Shown: one piece after another, positions 43,770 to 53,075 of the stretch
Numbering within the stretch: position 1 is the stretch's first letter
Layout of the letters: each line of letters begins with the position of its first letter
Source of the DNA: Tsuneonella dongtanensis
Lineage (GTDB): Bacteria > Pseudomonadota > Alphaproteobacteria > Sphingomonadales > Sphingomonadaceae
Direction of reading: 5' to 3'
Assembly (NCBI RefSeq): GCF_001698205.1
Contig: NZ_CP016591.1
Coordinates: 496,001-560,000, forward strand
DNA: 64,000 nt
Notes under the pieces: model-generated
Seen by the model: the letters and a program-made list of their open reading frames with translations, nothing else
What the model was told of the DNA's origin: nothing
Databases searched by the model: none
Program-made: the position numbers and the translations under genes

Positions 43770-44738
43770 ATGGATCGGGCGACCGGGGACGCCGCGTGGA
43801 CCAACGCGGTTGATGGCGCTGAGGCCGGCCTGACGGCCGCCGAGAAGATGAGCCTGACCTATCTCCCGCCTGCCGCAGATCTGCAGCCGTTCGTCACCAC
43901 CTATTTCCTGTTCCGCTGCGACGAGCACGTCATTCGCGATGTCCAGCCGGCCGCGGTCGGCCAGCTGCAGGTCTACCTGCGCGGGCACGGCCGCATGCTC
44001 TATCCCCACGGCCGGACCGACCGATCGTTTCCCGAGACCCTGCAGGGTCCGACGACCGTAGCCGCGCCTTTCGATGTCGAGGGCCCGTTCCATACGTTCG
44101 GCGCTGCCCTGTCCGCGCTTGGCTGGGCGGCGCTGACCGGGCTTGCGGCCGACAAGGCGGCGGACCGGCTTCACGATGCCAATGCGGTGCTTGGACCGGG
44201 TGCCGGAGAGCTCGGCGCAGCGGTTCGCGCCGCGTACGAGCGCGACCCCACGACCGATGGAAGCGCCCTCGCCGAGATGGCCGACGAGTTCGTGCGGGCC
44301 CGGCTGCGTCCCCTTCCCAAGGCGCACATGGAAGTGGTGGGACAAGTGACGGCATGGCTGGGGTCGAGCCTCCATCCGCCGGTGCAGGCGCTGTACGATT
44401 CGAGCAGCTATTCGCCGCGCCAGGTCCAGCGGATCGTGGCCCGGTATTTTGGATCGAGCCCGACCCACCTCGTCCGCGCCTACCGCGCGACCCGCGTGGT
44501 GGCCCTGCTCTCCGAACCGGGGGTCAGCGACGCTCGCGTCGCCGCGCTGACCGACGAGTTCTACGACCAGTCGCACATGATCCGCGAGATTCGCGAGTTC
44601 ACCGGCCGGACCCCCTCCCGGTTGCTGGCGGACGACGATTCGATCGTCCGGACGCTGCTCGACGTGCGCAATTTCCGCGAGATCGAGCCCAACGTGGCCC
44701 CGCTCCCGCGACTTGAAAGCGACGACGATGACGCCTAG
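43770..44738 (+). CDS. AraC-family transcriptional regulator
   Basis: A 322-residue regulator (352 if the ATG at 43674 is used). The N-terminal half (YLPPAADLQPFVTTYFLFRC, GQLQVYLRGHGRM, FPETLQGPTTVAAPFDVEG) is an effector-binding region. The C-terminus has the double helix-turn-helix: SSYSPRQVQRIVARYFGSSPTHLVRAYRATRVV and YDQSHMIREIREFTGRTPSRLL. I prefer the start at 43770, with GGGGAAG upstream, because 43674 lies right after a strong terminator; 43848 is also possible. The effector and targets are unknown. Confidence 0.83.
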   Translation: MDRATGDAAWTNAVDGAEAGLTAAEKMSLTYLPPAADLQPFVTTYFLFRCDEHVIRDVQPAAVGQLQVYLRGHGRMLYPHGRTDRSFPETLQGPTTVAAPFDVEGPFHTFGAALSALGWAALTGLAADKAADRLHDANAVLGPGAGELGAAVRAAYERDPTTDGSALAEMADEFVRARLRPLPKAHMEVVGQVTAWLGSSLHPPVQALYDSSSYSPRQVQRIVARYFGSSPTHLVRAYRATRVVALLSEPGVSDARVAALTDEFYDQSHMIREIREFTGRTPSRLLADDDSIVRTLLDVRNFREIEPNVAPLPRLESDDDDA

Positions 44739-44742
44739 CTGC

Positions 44743-44767
44743 AATTCGGAACGAATCATTCCGAATT
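44743..44767. promoter_or_regulatory. Perfect palindromic operator upstream of the suf operon
   Basis: AATTCGGAA (44743-44751) and TTCCGAATT (44759-44767) are perfect 9-base inverted arms around the spacer CGAATCA. The site lies 41 bases upstream of the Rrf2 regulator ATG in the only sizeable gap before the suf genes. This suits autoregulation by the Rrf2/IscR protein; binding is inferred. Confidence 0.65.
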
Positions 44768-44808
44768 AGCCCGCAGCGCTGTCGCGCACAGGGCCCGGCA
44801 AGGAACCC

Positions 44809-45221
44809 ATGCGTCTTTCGAATCTCGCCGATTACGCCGTCGTCACGATGAGCGCCGCGGCCCGCCATTGCGGCGGGGGGCGGACGAGTGCGGGCGAGCT
44901 GGCGGCGGAAACCGGCCTGCCCGGCCCGACGGTGGCGAAAGTGGTGAGCAAGCTGACCGCCGCCGGTCTCCTGCGCTCGGTGCGCGGGGCGCACGGCGGA
45001 TTGCAGCTCGCCCGGCCCGCGGCGGCGATCACGCTGGCCGATATCGTCGAGGCGGTCGAGGGCCCGATCGCGCTCGCCGCGTGCATCGATGGCGAGTGTG
45101 CGGTCGATCACGACTGCCGCGTCCGGCCGCACTGGCCGCTGGTCAACGAAACGCTGAGGGGCGCGCTGGCCGGCGTCCCGCTGACGCGGCTGGCGCAGGA
45201 TTATCGAGCGGAGACCGCGCA

Positions 45222-45225
<4 letters not shown>
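44809..45225 (+). CDS. Rrf2-family iron-sulfur assembly regulator (SufR/IscR type)
   Basis: A 138-residue Rrf2 protein: winged helix ([44 protein letters not shown]) and a C-terminal effector part with Cys92, Cys97 and Cys103 ([13 protein letters not shown]), the three-Cys arrangement of the [2Fe-2S]/[4Fe-4S] sensors IscR and RsrR-like proteins. It likely senses cluster status and controls the suf operon it heads; the palindrome at 44743 is its probable operator. Its stop overlaps the sufB start in an ATGA. Confidence 0.92.
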
Positions 45226-46699
<1,474 letters not shown>

Positions 46700-46703
<4 letters not shown>

Positions 46704-46903
46704 GACACCTTTCGATCGGAATCCTGCTTGGCGTATGGCTCGCCATATCGGGCGCTGGTCTCCTGATCGGCTTTCTTATGCTCGGCTTTCCGTACTTGCC
46801 GCCGGTCAACCCGTTCACTGTTACAGTGGTTTATTTGCCGTGGGTAATCGTCGCCGGTCTGCTCGCGCTGGCACTCATCGCAAGAGCGAAAGCCAATGAC
46901 TAA
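46700..46903 (+). CDS. Small membrane protein inside the suf operon
   Basis: A GTG at 46700, overlapping the sufB stop as GTGA, opens a 67-residue frame ([20 protein letters not shown] onward). GAAGGGAG lies ahead. It has two hydrophobic stretches ([20 protein letters not shown] and [19 protein letters not shown]) with a short periplasmic loop (LPPVNPFTV). No known suf role; it is a small inner-membrane protein of unknown function. Confidence 0.68.
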
Positions 46904-47429
46904 CCGCAAAACCCTCCAGCTCCGCTCGCCCGACGAGACCGCCGATGCCGAACCGGCGATCAAGAAGAAGGGTCGCGGGTGGGAAATCTCGGAGAAGCGG
47001 CTCGATGCGCTGCACGACATGGCGCGCGAGAAGCGGCGGCATTCGAGCCCGGCACACAAGGCGCTCGCCGAGCGGTTCGCCAAGGCCGACCTCGGCAAGT
47101 GGAAATTCACCCGCCACGCGGTGATCGGCAGCGCGATCGTCGATTTCGGCAGCCCCACGCTCGGCATGGCGATCATGCTCGACGAGGAGGGCGAGGACCC
47201 GGTGATCGCCAAGCGCCGCGACAAGAGCCTGAACGCGGTCGGCATCAAGGTGATGCGGATCGCGGCGGCAGATGTGCTGAATGACATGGACGCAGTCCTC
47301 GCCCGCATCACCGCGGGCATGCGGATGCGCATCGCCGACAAGAAGACCCGCGCGCGCGAACACGCCGCGGCGAACCCCAGGCAGGACTACGAGCGGCCGA
47401 ACCGCCGGCCACGGGAGAACCGCGAATGA
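46896..47429 (+). CDS. DUF559-like (endonuclease-fold) protein in the suf operon
   Basis: A 177-residue basic protein. The middle reads KFTRHAVIGSAIVDFGSPTLGMAIMLDEEG then DKSLNAVGIKVMRIAAADVLNDMDAVLARI, the layout of DUF559 (a PD-(D/E)XK-related fold): I-x-D-F, then acidic-G, then D-x-x-R/K-x3-L-x3-G-I-x-V-x-R. The usual ELDG-type acidic motif is MLDEEG here, so nuclease activity is uncertain. Its start overlaps the small membrane gene by eight bases. Role in Fe-S assembly unknown. Confidence 0.7.
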   Translation: MTNRKTLQLRSPDETADAEPAIKKKGRGWEISEKRLDALHDMAREKRRHSSPAHKALAERFAKADLGKWKFTRHAVIGSAIVDFGSPTLGMAIMLDEEGEDPVIAKRRDKSLNAVGIKVMRIAAADVLNDMDAVLARITAGMRMRIADKKTRAREHAAANPRQDYERPNRRPRENRE

Positions 47430-47737
47430 TCCGTCCCATCGCCCTTGCGGCGCTCGCCCTCGGCCTCGCCGCCCCTGCCCTCGCCGACGACGTGCCGCCC
47501 GACCTGGCCGAATCGCGCCTGCGCGGATGTCTGCTCGCGGGCGCGACCTCGCCCGGGCAGACCCAGCTTGCCGCCAAAGTGATCGAGGTGCGCGCGTTCT
47601 GCGGCGCGCAGATCAAGCGCGTGCGCGAACACCGCATGGCCGCCGCCGCCGGGCCTGACGCGAAGGCTGCGGTCGCGCGCAAGCTCGACGCCGAGATCGC
47701 CCATGCGGTCGCCAACTTTTCCGGATTCTCCTCATGA
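47426..47737 (+). CDS. Small exported protein between the suf genes
   Basis: A 103-residue protein with a signal peptide (MIRPIALAALALGLAAPALA). The mature part has two Cys (Cys35 in LRGCLLAG and Cys59 in VRAFCGAQIK) and a C-terminal helix (VAHAVANFSG-like). It overlaps the DUF559-like gene at the start (ATGA) and sufC at the stop. A periplasmic protein in a cytoplasmic cluster-assembly operon is unexpected. Function unknown. Confidence 0.65.
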   Translation: MIRPIALAALALGLAAPALADDVPPDLAESRLRGCLLAGATSPGQTQLAAKVIEVRAFCGAQIKRVREHRMAAAAGPDAKAAVARKLDAEIAHAVANFSGFSS

Positions 47738-48483
47738 CCCTGCTCAAGATCGACAACCTCCACACCATGGTCGGCGAGACCGAGATCCTGCGCGGCCTCA
47801 GCCTCGAGATCGGCGCGGGCGAGGTCCACGCGATCATGGGCCCGAACGGCGCGGGCAAGTCGACGCTCGCCTACACGCTCGGCGGACGGCCCGGTTACGA
47901 AGTGACCGCGGGGTCGGCCATGCTGGACGGCGAGGACCTGCTGGCGATGGACCCGCACGAGCGCGCCGCCGCTGGCCTGTTCCTCGGTTTCCAATACCCG
48001 GTCGAAATTCCCGGCGTGTCGAACGTCCAGTTCCTGCGCGAAGCGCTGAACGCCCAGCGCAAGGCGCGCGGTGAGGAGCCGCTGTCGGGCGGCGATTTCC
48101 TCAAGCTCGCGCGCGAGAAGGCGGGGCTGCTCCAGCTCGACATGGACATGCTCAAGCGGCAGGTGAACGTCGGCTTCTCGGGCGGCGAGAAGAAGCGCGC
48201 CGAGATGGTCCACATGGGCATCCTCGACCCGAAGCTGGCTGTGCTCGACGAGACCGACAGCGGCCTCGACATCGATGCGCTGCGCGTCGTCGGCGAAGGG
48301 ATCAACACGATCATGCGCAAGCCCGACAAGGCGGTGCTGCTGATCACCCACTACCAGCGCCTGCTCGACATCGTGCAGCCCGACCGGGTGCACATCCTGT
48401 CGAAGGGCCGCATCGTGAAATCGGGCGGACCCGAACTCGCGCTCGAGCTCGAACGCGAGGGCTACGAGGCGGTCGCGGCATGA
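47734..48483 (+). CDS. sufC: SUF complex ATPase SufC
   Basis: A 249-residue ABC-type ATPase. Walker A GPNGAGKST (36-44), Q-loop GFQYPVEIPG, signature region NVGFSGGEKKRAEM, Walker B LAVLDETDSGLD and switch His in LLITHYQRL. It powers the SufBCD scaffold. It is coupled to neighbours on both sides by four-base overlaps. Confidence 0.97.
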   Translation: MTLLKIDNLHTMVGETEILRGLSLEIGAGEVHAIMGPNGAGKSTLAYTLGGRPGYEVTAGSAMLDGEDLLAMDPHERAAAGLFLGFQYPVEIPGVSNVQFLREALNAQRKARGEEPLSGGDFLKLAREKAGLLQLDMDMLKRQVNVGFSGGEKKRAEMVHMGILDPKLAVLDETDSGLDIDALRVVGEGINTIMRKPDKAVLLITHYQRLLDIVQPDRVHILSKGRIVKSGGPELALELEREGYEAVAA

Positions 48484-48881
48484 GCATGCTCGCGTCCGTC
48501 CTGTTCGTGCTTGCGCAAGCCGCCGCGCCTGCGGGGGTGGACACCTCCAAGGTCGACCCCAAGGTCGCCGCGCAGGTGCCGGTGATCACCGAGAAGCTGC
48601 GCCAATGGCGCGGGACCTGGGCCGCGGTCGACGGCAAGCTCGCCTGCCGCACGGTCAAGACTTCGGGCGACGAGGAGGTCGACAAGATCGGGTGCTTCGC
48701 CACGCTTACCTGCGTGAAACCCGCCTATCCCGAGCTGAAGGCGATCGCCGACGGCAAGGGGACCGAGGACGACAAGAAGCTGCGGATGCGCGCCAAGCTC
48801 GATTCGCTGCAGACATGCATGACCCGGCACCGCGGGCAGGGTATCGCCGAACTCGCGCTGAAGCGCGGGAAGGGCGCGTGA
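48480..48881 (+). CDS. Small exported Cys-containing protein between sufC and sufD
   Basis: A 133-residue protein with a probable signal peptide (MLASVLFVLAQAAAPAG), then a helical segment with four Cys: Cys56, Cys72, Cys78 and Cys113. It contains DGKLACRTVKTSGDEEVDKIG and LDSLQTCMTRHRGQG. It overlaps the sufC stop (ATGA) and the sufD start (TGATG). It resembles no SUF protein I know; it may be a periplasmic protein translated with the operon. Confidence 0.65.
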   Translation: MSMLASVLFVLAQAAAPAGVDTSKVDPKVAAQVPVITEKLRQWRGTWAAVDGKLACRTVKTSGDEEVDKIGCFATLTCVKPAYPELKAIADGKGTEDDKKLRMRAKLDSLQTCMTRHRGQGIAELALKRGKGA

Positions 48882-49621
48882 TGCTCGAAGGGCGCCCCAC
48901 CACGCATGACGAGGACTGGCGCTATGCCGACCCGGCGGCGCTGGAGGCGCTCGTCCCCGCCGACCTCGACGCGTGGCACGACACCGTGCTCGCTCCCGGC
49001 GAGACGCGGGCGAAGGACCTTGTGCTCGATGCCGGCCATCCCGGCGTCCACCGCGTGCGGATCGACGTGGGGGCGGGCGCGCGGGCCGAGCTCTTCGCGG
49101 TCCTCTCGGCGCCCGCCTACACCCGGCTCGAGGTCGAGGTGACGCTGCATGACGGCGCCCATTTCGAACTCGGCGGCGTCACCATCGGCGGCGGCGATGC
49201 CGTGCGCGAGATCGTCACGCGGGTGAACCACGCCGAGCCGAACGCGACCAGCAACCAGGTCGTGCGCAGCGTCCACTGGGGAGCTTCCGTGGGCAATTTC
49301 CTCGGCCGCCTCGCGGTCGCGCGCGATGCGCAGAAGACCGATGCGGCGCAGAGCTTCAAGGGCCTGCTGCTCGAACGCGGCGCCTCGGCCAACGCCAAGC
49401 CCGAGCTCGAGATATTCGCCGACGACGTGAAATGCGCCCACGGCGCCGCGGTCGGCCAGATGGACGAGGCGGCGCGGTTCTACATGGCCGCGCGCGGGCT
49501 TCCGCCCGAAGCCGCGCAGGCGCTGCTGGTGCGCGCGTTCGTCGCCGACGCCTTCGCGGCGCACGGCGAGCCGGACGCACTGCTCGAAGCGGCGCTGTCG
49601 GTGCTGGATTCGCGGACATGA
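48881..49621 (+). CDS. sufD: SUF scaffold protein SufD (short form)
   Basis: A 246-residue SufD-like protein: RVRIDVGAGARAELFAVLSA, a core with VNHAEPNATSNQVVRSVHWGASVGNFLGRLAVARDAQKTDAAQSF, and the C-terminal ARFYMAARGLPPEAAQALLVRAFVADAF typical of SufB/SufD. It lacks much of the usual N-terminal region of a roughly 420-residue SufD; the chain starts close to the beta-helix core. It overlaps the upstream and downstream genes. Probably functional as the SufB partner. Confidence 0.88.
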   Translation: MLEGRPTTHDEDWRYADPAALEALVPADLDAWHDTVLAPGETRAKDLVLDAGHPGVHRVRIDVGAGARAELFAVLSAPAYTRLEVEVTLHDGAHFELGGVTIGGGDAVREIVTRVNHAEPNATSNQVVRSVHWGASVGNFLGRLAVARDAQKTDAAQSFKGLLLERGASANAKPELEIFADDVKCAHGAAVGQMDEAARFYMAARGLPPEAAQALLVRAFVADAFAAHGEPDALLEAALSVLDSRT

Positions 49622-50787
49622 ACGTCATGACGGCCATGACCCGCAAGGACGAATTCCCCGGCCTCGCCGGCGGCTGGCACTACCTCGACACCGCTGCCAC
49701 CGCGCAGAAACCGAGAGGCGTGATCGACGCGACGGTGCGGGCGATGGGCGCGGACTACGCGACGGTGCACCGCGGGGTCTATGCCCGCTCGGCCCAGATG
49801 ACCCTCGGCTACGAAGCGGCGCGGCGGCGGGTCGCAGCCTTCGTCGGCGGGCGCGAGGAGGAACTGGTTTTCACCCGCGGCGCGACCGAGGCGATCAACC
49901 TCGTCGCCTACAGCTATCCACGCAAGGGCAGGGTGCTGCTGTCGGTTCTGGAGCACCACTCCAACATCGTGCCGTGGCAGCTTGCCGGGTGGCAGGTCGA
50001 CGTCTGCCCACTCACCCCCGATGGGCGGATCGACCTCGACGCGGCGGAGGCGATGCTGACGCCGGAGCACACGATGGTCGCCTTTGCGCATGTCTCCAAC
50101 GTGCTCGGCTCGGTGCTCGACGCGAAGCGCGCGGCCGAGCTGGCACACGCGGTGGGCGCGAAGCTGCTGCTCGACGGCTGCCAGGCCGTGCCGCGCATGC
50201 CTGTCGATGTCGCCGCGCTCGACTGCGACTTCTACGCCTTCAGCGCGCACAAGCTCTACGGTCCGACGGGGATCGGCGCGCTGTGGTCGAAGCACCTCGA
50301 TGCGATGCCCCCGTGGCAGGGCGGGGGCTCGATGATCGACCGCGTGACGTTCGCGGAGACGACCTATGCCGCGCCGCCGCAGCGGTTCGAGGCCGGGACC
50401 CCCGCGATCATCGAGGCGATCGGCTTCGCGGCTGCCTGCGATTACGTGTCCGGCATCGGGCTCGAGGCGATTCACGCCCACGAGGCCGATCTGGTTCGTC
50501 ACCTGCGCGATGCGCTGCGCCCGATGAACGACGTGACGCTGTTCGGGCCTGATGAAAGTGCAGGAATCGTCAGCTTCAGCGTGGATGAAATCCATCCGCA
50601 CGACCTCGGCACGATCCTCGACGAGGAGAACGTGGCGATCCGCGCGGGCCACCATTGCGCCCAGCCGCTGATGGAGCATCTCGGCGTTCCCGCCACCGCG
50701 CGGGCGAGCTTCGGGCTCTACAGCGACCATACCGATATCGACGCGCTGATCCGCGGGATCGAGCGCGCCCGGAGGATTTTTTCATGA
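49618..50787 (+). CDS. sufS: Cysteine desulfurase SufS
   Basis: A 389-residue class II cysteine desulfurase. The PLP-binding Lys212 lies in AFSAHKLYGPTG; catalytic Cys347 lies in IRAGHHCAQPLM; the HHSN motif (residues 113-116) and ATEAINLVAY are also present. It takes sulfur from cysteine to supply SufBCD, usually through SufE or SufU, and neither is encoded in this window. It starts inside the sufD stop (ATGA). Confidence 0.96.
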   Translation: MNVMTAMTRKDEFPGLAGGWHYLDTAATAQKPRGVIDATVRAMGADYATVHRGVYARSAQMTLGYEAARRRVAAFVGGREEELVFTRGATEAINLVAYSYPRKGRVLLSVLEHHSNIVPWQLAGWQVDVCPLTPDGRIDLDAAEAMLTPEHTMVAFAHVSNVLGSVLDAKRAAELAHAVGAKLLLDGCQAVPRMPVDVAALDCDFYAFSAHKLYGPTGIGALWSKHLDAMPPWQGGGSMIDRVTFAETTYAAPPQRFEAGTPAIIEAIGFAAACDYVSGIGLEAIHAHEADLVRHLRDALRPMNDVTLFGPDESAGIVSFSVDEIHPHDLGTILDEENVAIRAGHHCAQPLMEHLGVPATARASFGLYSDHTDIDALIRGIERARRIFS

Positions 50788-51260
50788 ACGAGCAAACCCG
50801 GATCGAGACCGAGGAAGTCGAGAGCGTGGCCAAGCCCCCGCGTGCTTCGGTCGAAGATGTCGTTGAAACGGCAGCAGAAAAGCTCGAGCGCAAGCGCGAC
50901 TATCTCGAAGGCTTCCTCGCGCAGAAGCCGCAGGTGGCCCACGCGGGTGAGCCCGGCGGCGACCTCTACGAGGCGATCGTCGATGCGCTCAAGGAGATCT
51001 ACGATCCGGAAATCCCGGTGAACATCTACGATCTCGGCCTGATCTACGGCGTCGAGGTGACCGGGGACGGCGACGCCAAGGTCACCATGACGCTCACCAC
51101 CCCGCATTGCCCGGTCGCCGAATCGATGCCGGGCGAGGTCGAACTGCGCGTCGGCAGCGTGCCGGGCGTCCGCGATGCAGAGGTGAATCTCGTCTGGGAC
51201 CCGCCGTGGGGCCCCGACAAGATGACCGACGAGGCCCGGCTCGAACTGGGAATGCTTTAA
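50784..51260 (+). CDS. sufT: SUF-associated protein with DUF59 domain (SufT-like)
   Basis: A 158-residue protein. An acidic N-terminal extension of about 60 residues precedes the DUF59 core: YEAIVDALKEIYDPEIPVNIYDLGLIYGVEV, TPHCPVAESMPGEVELRVGSVPGV and NLVWDPPWGPDKM. SufT-type proteins aid cluster maturation of client proteins. GGAGG lies nine bases before the start; the start overlaps the sufS stop. Confidence 0.92.
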   Translation: MNEQTRIETEEVESVAKPPRASVEDVVETAAEKLERKRDYLEGFLAQKPQVAHAGEPGGDLYEAIVDALKEIYDPEIPVNIYDLGLIYGVEVTGDGDAKVTMTLTTPHCPVAESMPGEVELRVGSVPGVRDAEVNLVWDPPWGPDKMTDEARLELGML

Positions 51261-51284
51261 GAAGTCCCCATATCGGAACCGACC

Positions 51285-51641
51285 ATGACCCAGACCACCG
51301 CCCGCCAGCGCCCCGCCGCCGTGATCCTGACCCCCGCCGCCGAGGCGCGGGTGGCCGACCTCATGGCAAAGGCTCCCGAGGGCGCGATCGGCGTCAAGCT
51401 GTCGACCCCGCGGCGTGGCTGCTCGGGCCTCGCCTACTCGGTCGACTACGTGACGGAAGAAACGAAGTTCGACGAGAGGATCGAGACCCCGGGTGGCACG
51501 TTCTACATCGACGGGCCGAGCGTGCTCTACCTCGTCGGCAGCACGATGGACTGGGTTGAGGACGATTTCACTGCCGGCTTCGTGTTCGCCAATCCCAACG
51601 CCAAGGGCGCGTGTGGCTGCGGCGAGAGTTTCATGGTATGA
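51285..51641 (+). CDS. sufA: SUF A-type iron-sulfur carrier
   Basis: A 118-residue A-type protein with the three conserved Cys: Cys46 in TPRRGCSGLAY and Cys110 and Cys112 in GACGCGESF. It carries clusters from SufBCD to clients. Together with ErpA at 21945 it gives this organism at least two A-type carriers. Last clear gene of the suf run. Confidence 0.94.
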   Translation: MTQTTARQRPAAVILTPAAEARVADLMAKAPEGAIGVKLSTPRRGCSGLAYSVDYVTEETKFDERIETPGGTFYIDGPSVLYLVGSTMDWVEDDFTAGFVFANPNAKGACGCGESFMV

Positions 51642-51648
51642 TGGCTAT

Positions 51649-51894
51649 GTGAGCCGCACACCAACCCTCCTTCTGATGGCCCTCGGCCTTTTCGCCAAGG
51701 TACGGGCTTCGAACGCCGCAGACAGGGAGCGCCGCAAGCGCACCGACGCGATGATGGCGGATATCTTCCGCAACCGTCCGGGACGGCATCGGCGCCGTCC
51801 GCCTGAGGCAGGTATGCCAATCCCGGCAGTGCCGCCGCGCGGTCCGCGGCCCAAGCAGGGCGGTGCCGAAGCGCCGCTCGAGTTCGGCGACTAA
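51649..51894 (+). CDS. Small protein after sufA, function unknown
   Basis: An 81-residue frame from a GTG at 51649 (or 72 residues from ATG 51676): a hydrophobic LLLMALGLFAKV start, then a basic RRKRTDAMMADIF and Pro/Arg-rich end (PRGPRPKQGGAEAPLEFGD). No strong ribosome-binding site. It could be a short tail gene of the suf operon. Tail-to-tail with the lipoprotein gene. Confidence 0.45.
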   Translation: MSRTPTLLLMALGLFAKVRASNAADRERRKRTDAMMADIFRNRPGRHRRRPPEAGMPIPAVPPRGPRPKQGGAEAPLEFGD

Positions 51895-52316
51895 CCCTTT
51901 TTCAGCGCCCTGACGCAGCTTGCGCGGTCGACGTCGAGCCCGTCGCTCGCACGCCGCGCATCGACATAGGTCGCGAGCGGCTGTCCGCCCGGTGCAGGCG
52001 GGTACAGGTAAACGTCGAGCACGCAGGCTTCGCCAGAGAATTGCAGCTTCCTCGCGTCCCCTTCCCACACATCGAGCCGGGGCGTGCCGAACTGGCGCTG
52101 CAGCGCGCCGGTGTCCGCGCCGATCACGCCTTCCAGCCCCGGCAGGGTCATCACCCGCGCGGTGCGGAAACCAGCGGCAGGCGGCGCAGCGGGCCTTTGC
52201 GCGGGCACGGTGGTCACGCGCACGGGAATCGGCGCCGAGGCCGAGGCGACTTTCGTCCCCGTCGACGGTCCGCAGGCGGCAAGGGCGAGCGGGGCCAGGA
52301 GAAACAATCGGTTCAC
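51891..52316 (-). CDS. Small lipoprotein
   Basis: A 141-residue protein with lipobox LAPLALAAC near the N-terminus, a Pro/Ala-rich linker and a folded part with TLPGLEGVIGADTGALQRQFGTPRLD and the two-Cys C-terminus (EACVLDVYLYP, RASCVRALKK). It starts with GTG inside the upstream EI24 gene's stop (GTGA). Function unknown. Confidence 0.72.
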   Translation of the reverse strand: MNRLFLLAPLALAACGPSTGTKVASASAPIPVRVTTVPAQRPAAPPAAGFRTARVMTLPGLEGVIGADTGALQRQFGTPRLDVWEGDARKLQFSGEACVLDVYLYPPAPGGQPLATYVDARRASDGLDVDRASCVRALKKG

Positions 52317-52993
52317 GGGCGACCTTTGCGCGAATGGACGAGGTGGGTTGCCGTCGCCGCCCCCAGCACGGGCGCCAGCAGGTTGATGAACGGCACGAGC
52401 AACATGCCCGCGACGATCCCGCCCAGCGCGAACCGTGTCAAGCCGGAGAGCGGCGGAGCGTCCTCTGGAGAGGTCCGGTGTCGCAACCAGACCATGTCCA
52501 TCAGCTCGCGCCCCAGCAGCCAGGCGTTGACCGCCCAGAAGAGGATCGCGGTGCCGACCCCGGTGACCAGCAGAAGCAGCGCGACCGGCAGCGCCAGCGC
52601 ATTCACCAGCACGGCGCGCCACAGGCCACCGAGCGCATTCCTCGCGTCCTCGGCGAAGGGCAGGTCGCGGGCGTTCGCGGCCTCGTCGGGATAGAACCGC
52701 ACCTCGACCGCGCGCACGACCTCGTCGGCGAAGAACTGGAGCACCGCGAGCGCGACGATGCGGAACAGCAGCCAGCCCCCGATCACCGCGAGGAGGAGGG
52801 CGACCAGCCCGCCGACCTCGCCCCACCCGGCGGCATAGCGTTCGATCGCGAGGGCCGCGCCGCGCCATGCGGCAAAGCCGATCGCGGCAAAGATCGCCAG
52901 CGTTACCCCCATGCTCTTGGCAAGCACGCGCAGCACGCGGCCATCCCCGAGCTGGCCCAATGCGCGCGCGAACGATGAGAAGACTCCAGCCAT
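52313..52993 (-). CDS. EI24 (CysZ-like) membrane protein
   Basis: A 226-residue membrane protein with four to six helices: VTLAIFAAIGFAAWRGA, VGGLVALLLAVIGGWLLFRIVALAVLQFF, AVLVNALALPVALLLLVTGVGTAILFW and GGIVAGMLLVPFINLLAPV. FADEVVRAVEVRFYPDE is typical of EI24/CysZ proteins. CysZ imports sulfate in some bacteria, but many copies have no known role. The lipoprotein gene follows on the same strand. Confidence 0.85.
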   Translation of the reverse strand: MAGVFSSFARALGQLGDGRVLRVLAKSMGVTLAIFAAIGFAAWRGAALAIERYAAGWGEVGGLVALLLAVIGGWLLFRIVALAVLQFFADEVVRAVEVRFYPDEAANARDLPFAEDARNALGGLWRAVLVNALALPVALLLLVTGVGTAILFWAVNAWLLGRELMDMVWLRHRTSPEDAPPLSGLTRFALGGIVAGMLLVPFINLLAPVLGAATATHLVHSRKGRP

Positions 52994-53075
52994 CCGTCGT
53001 GTCCTACCGCTTGGCCTCGGCGGCGCAACCCGCTAGGCGCGCCGGGATTTTGTCTCCCCTTCCAAGGATATCCGA

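Noticed and set aside
43674-44738. The AraC-type regulator starting at 43674
   Set aside because: That ATG is five bases after a strong terminator, and a better ribosome-binding site precedes 43770; the longer start would place the leader across the terminator.
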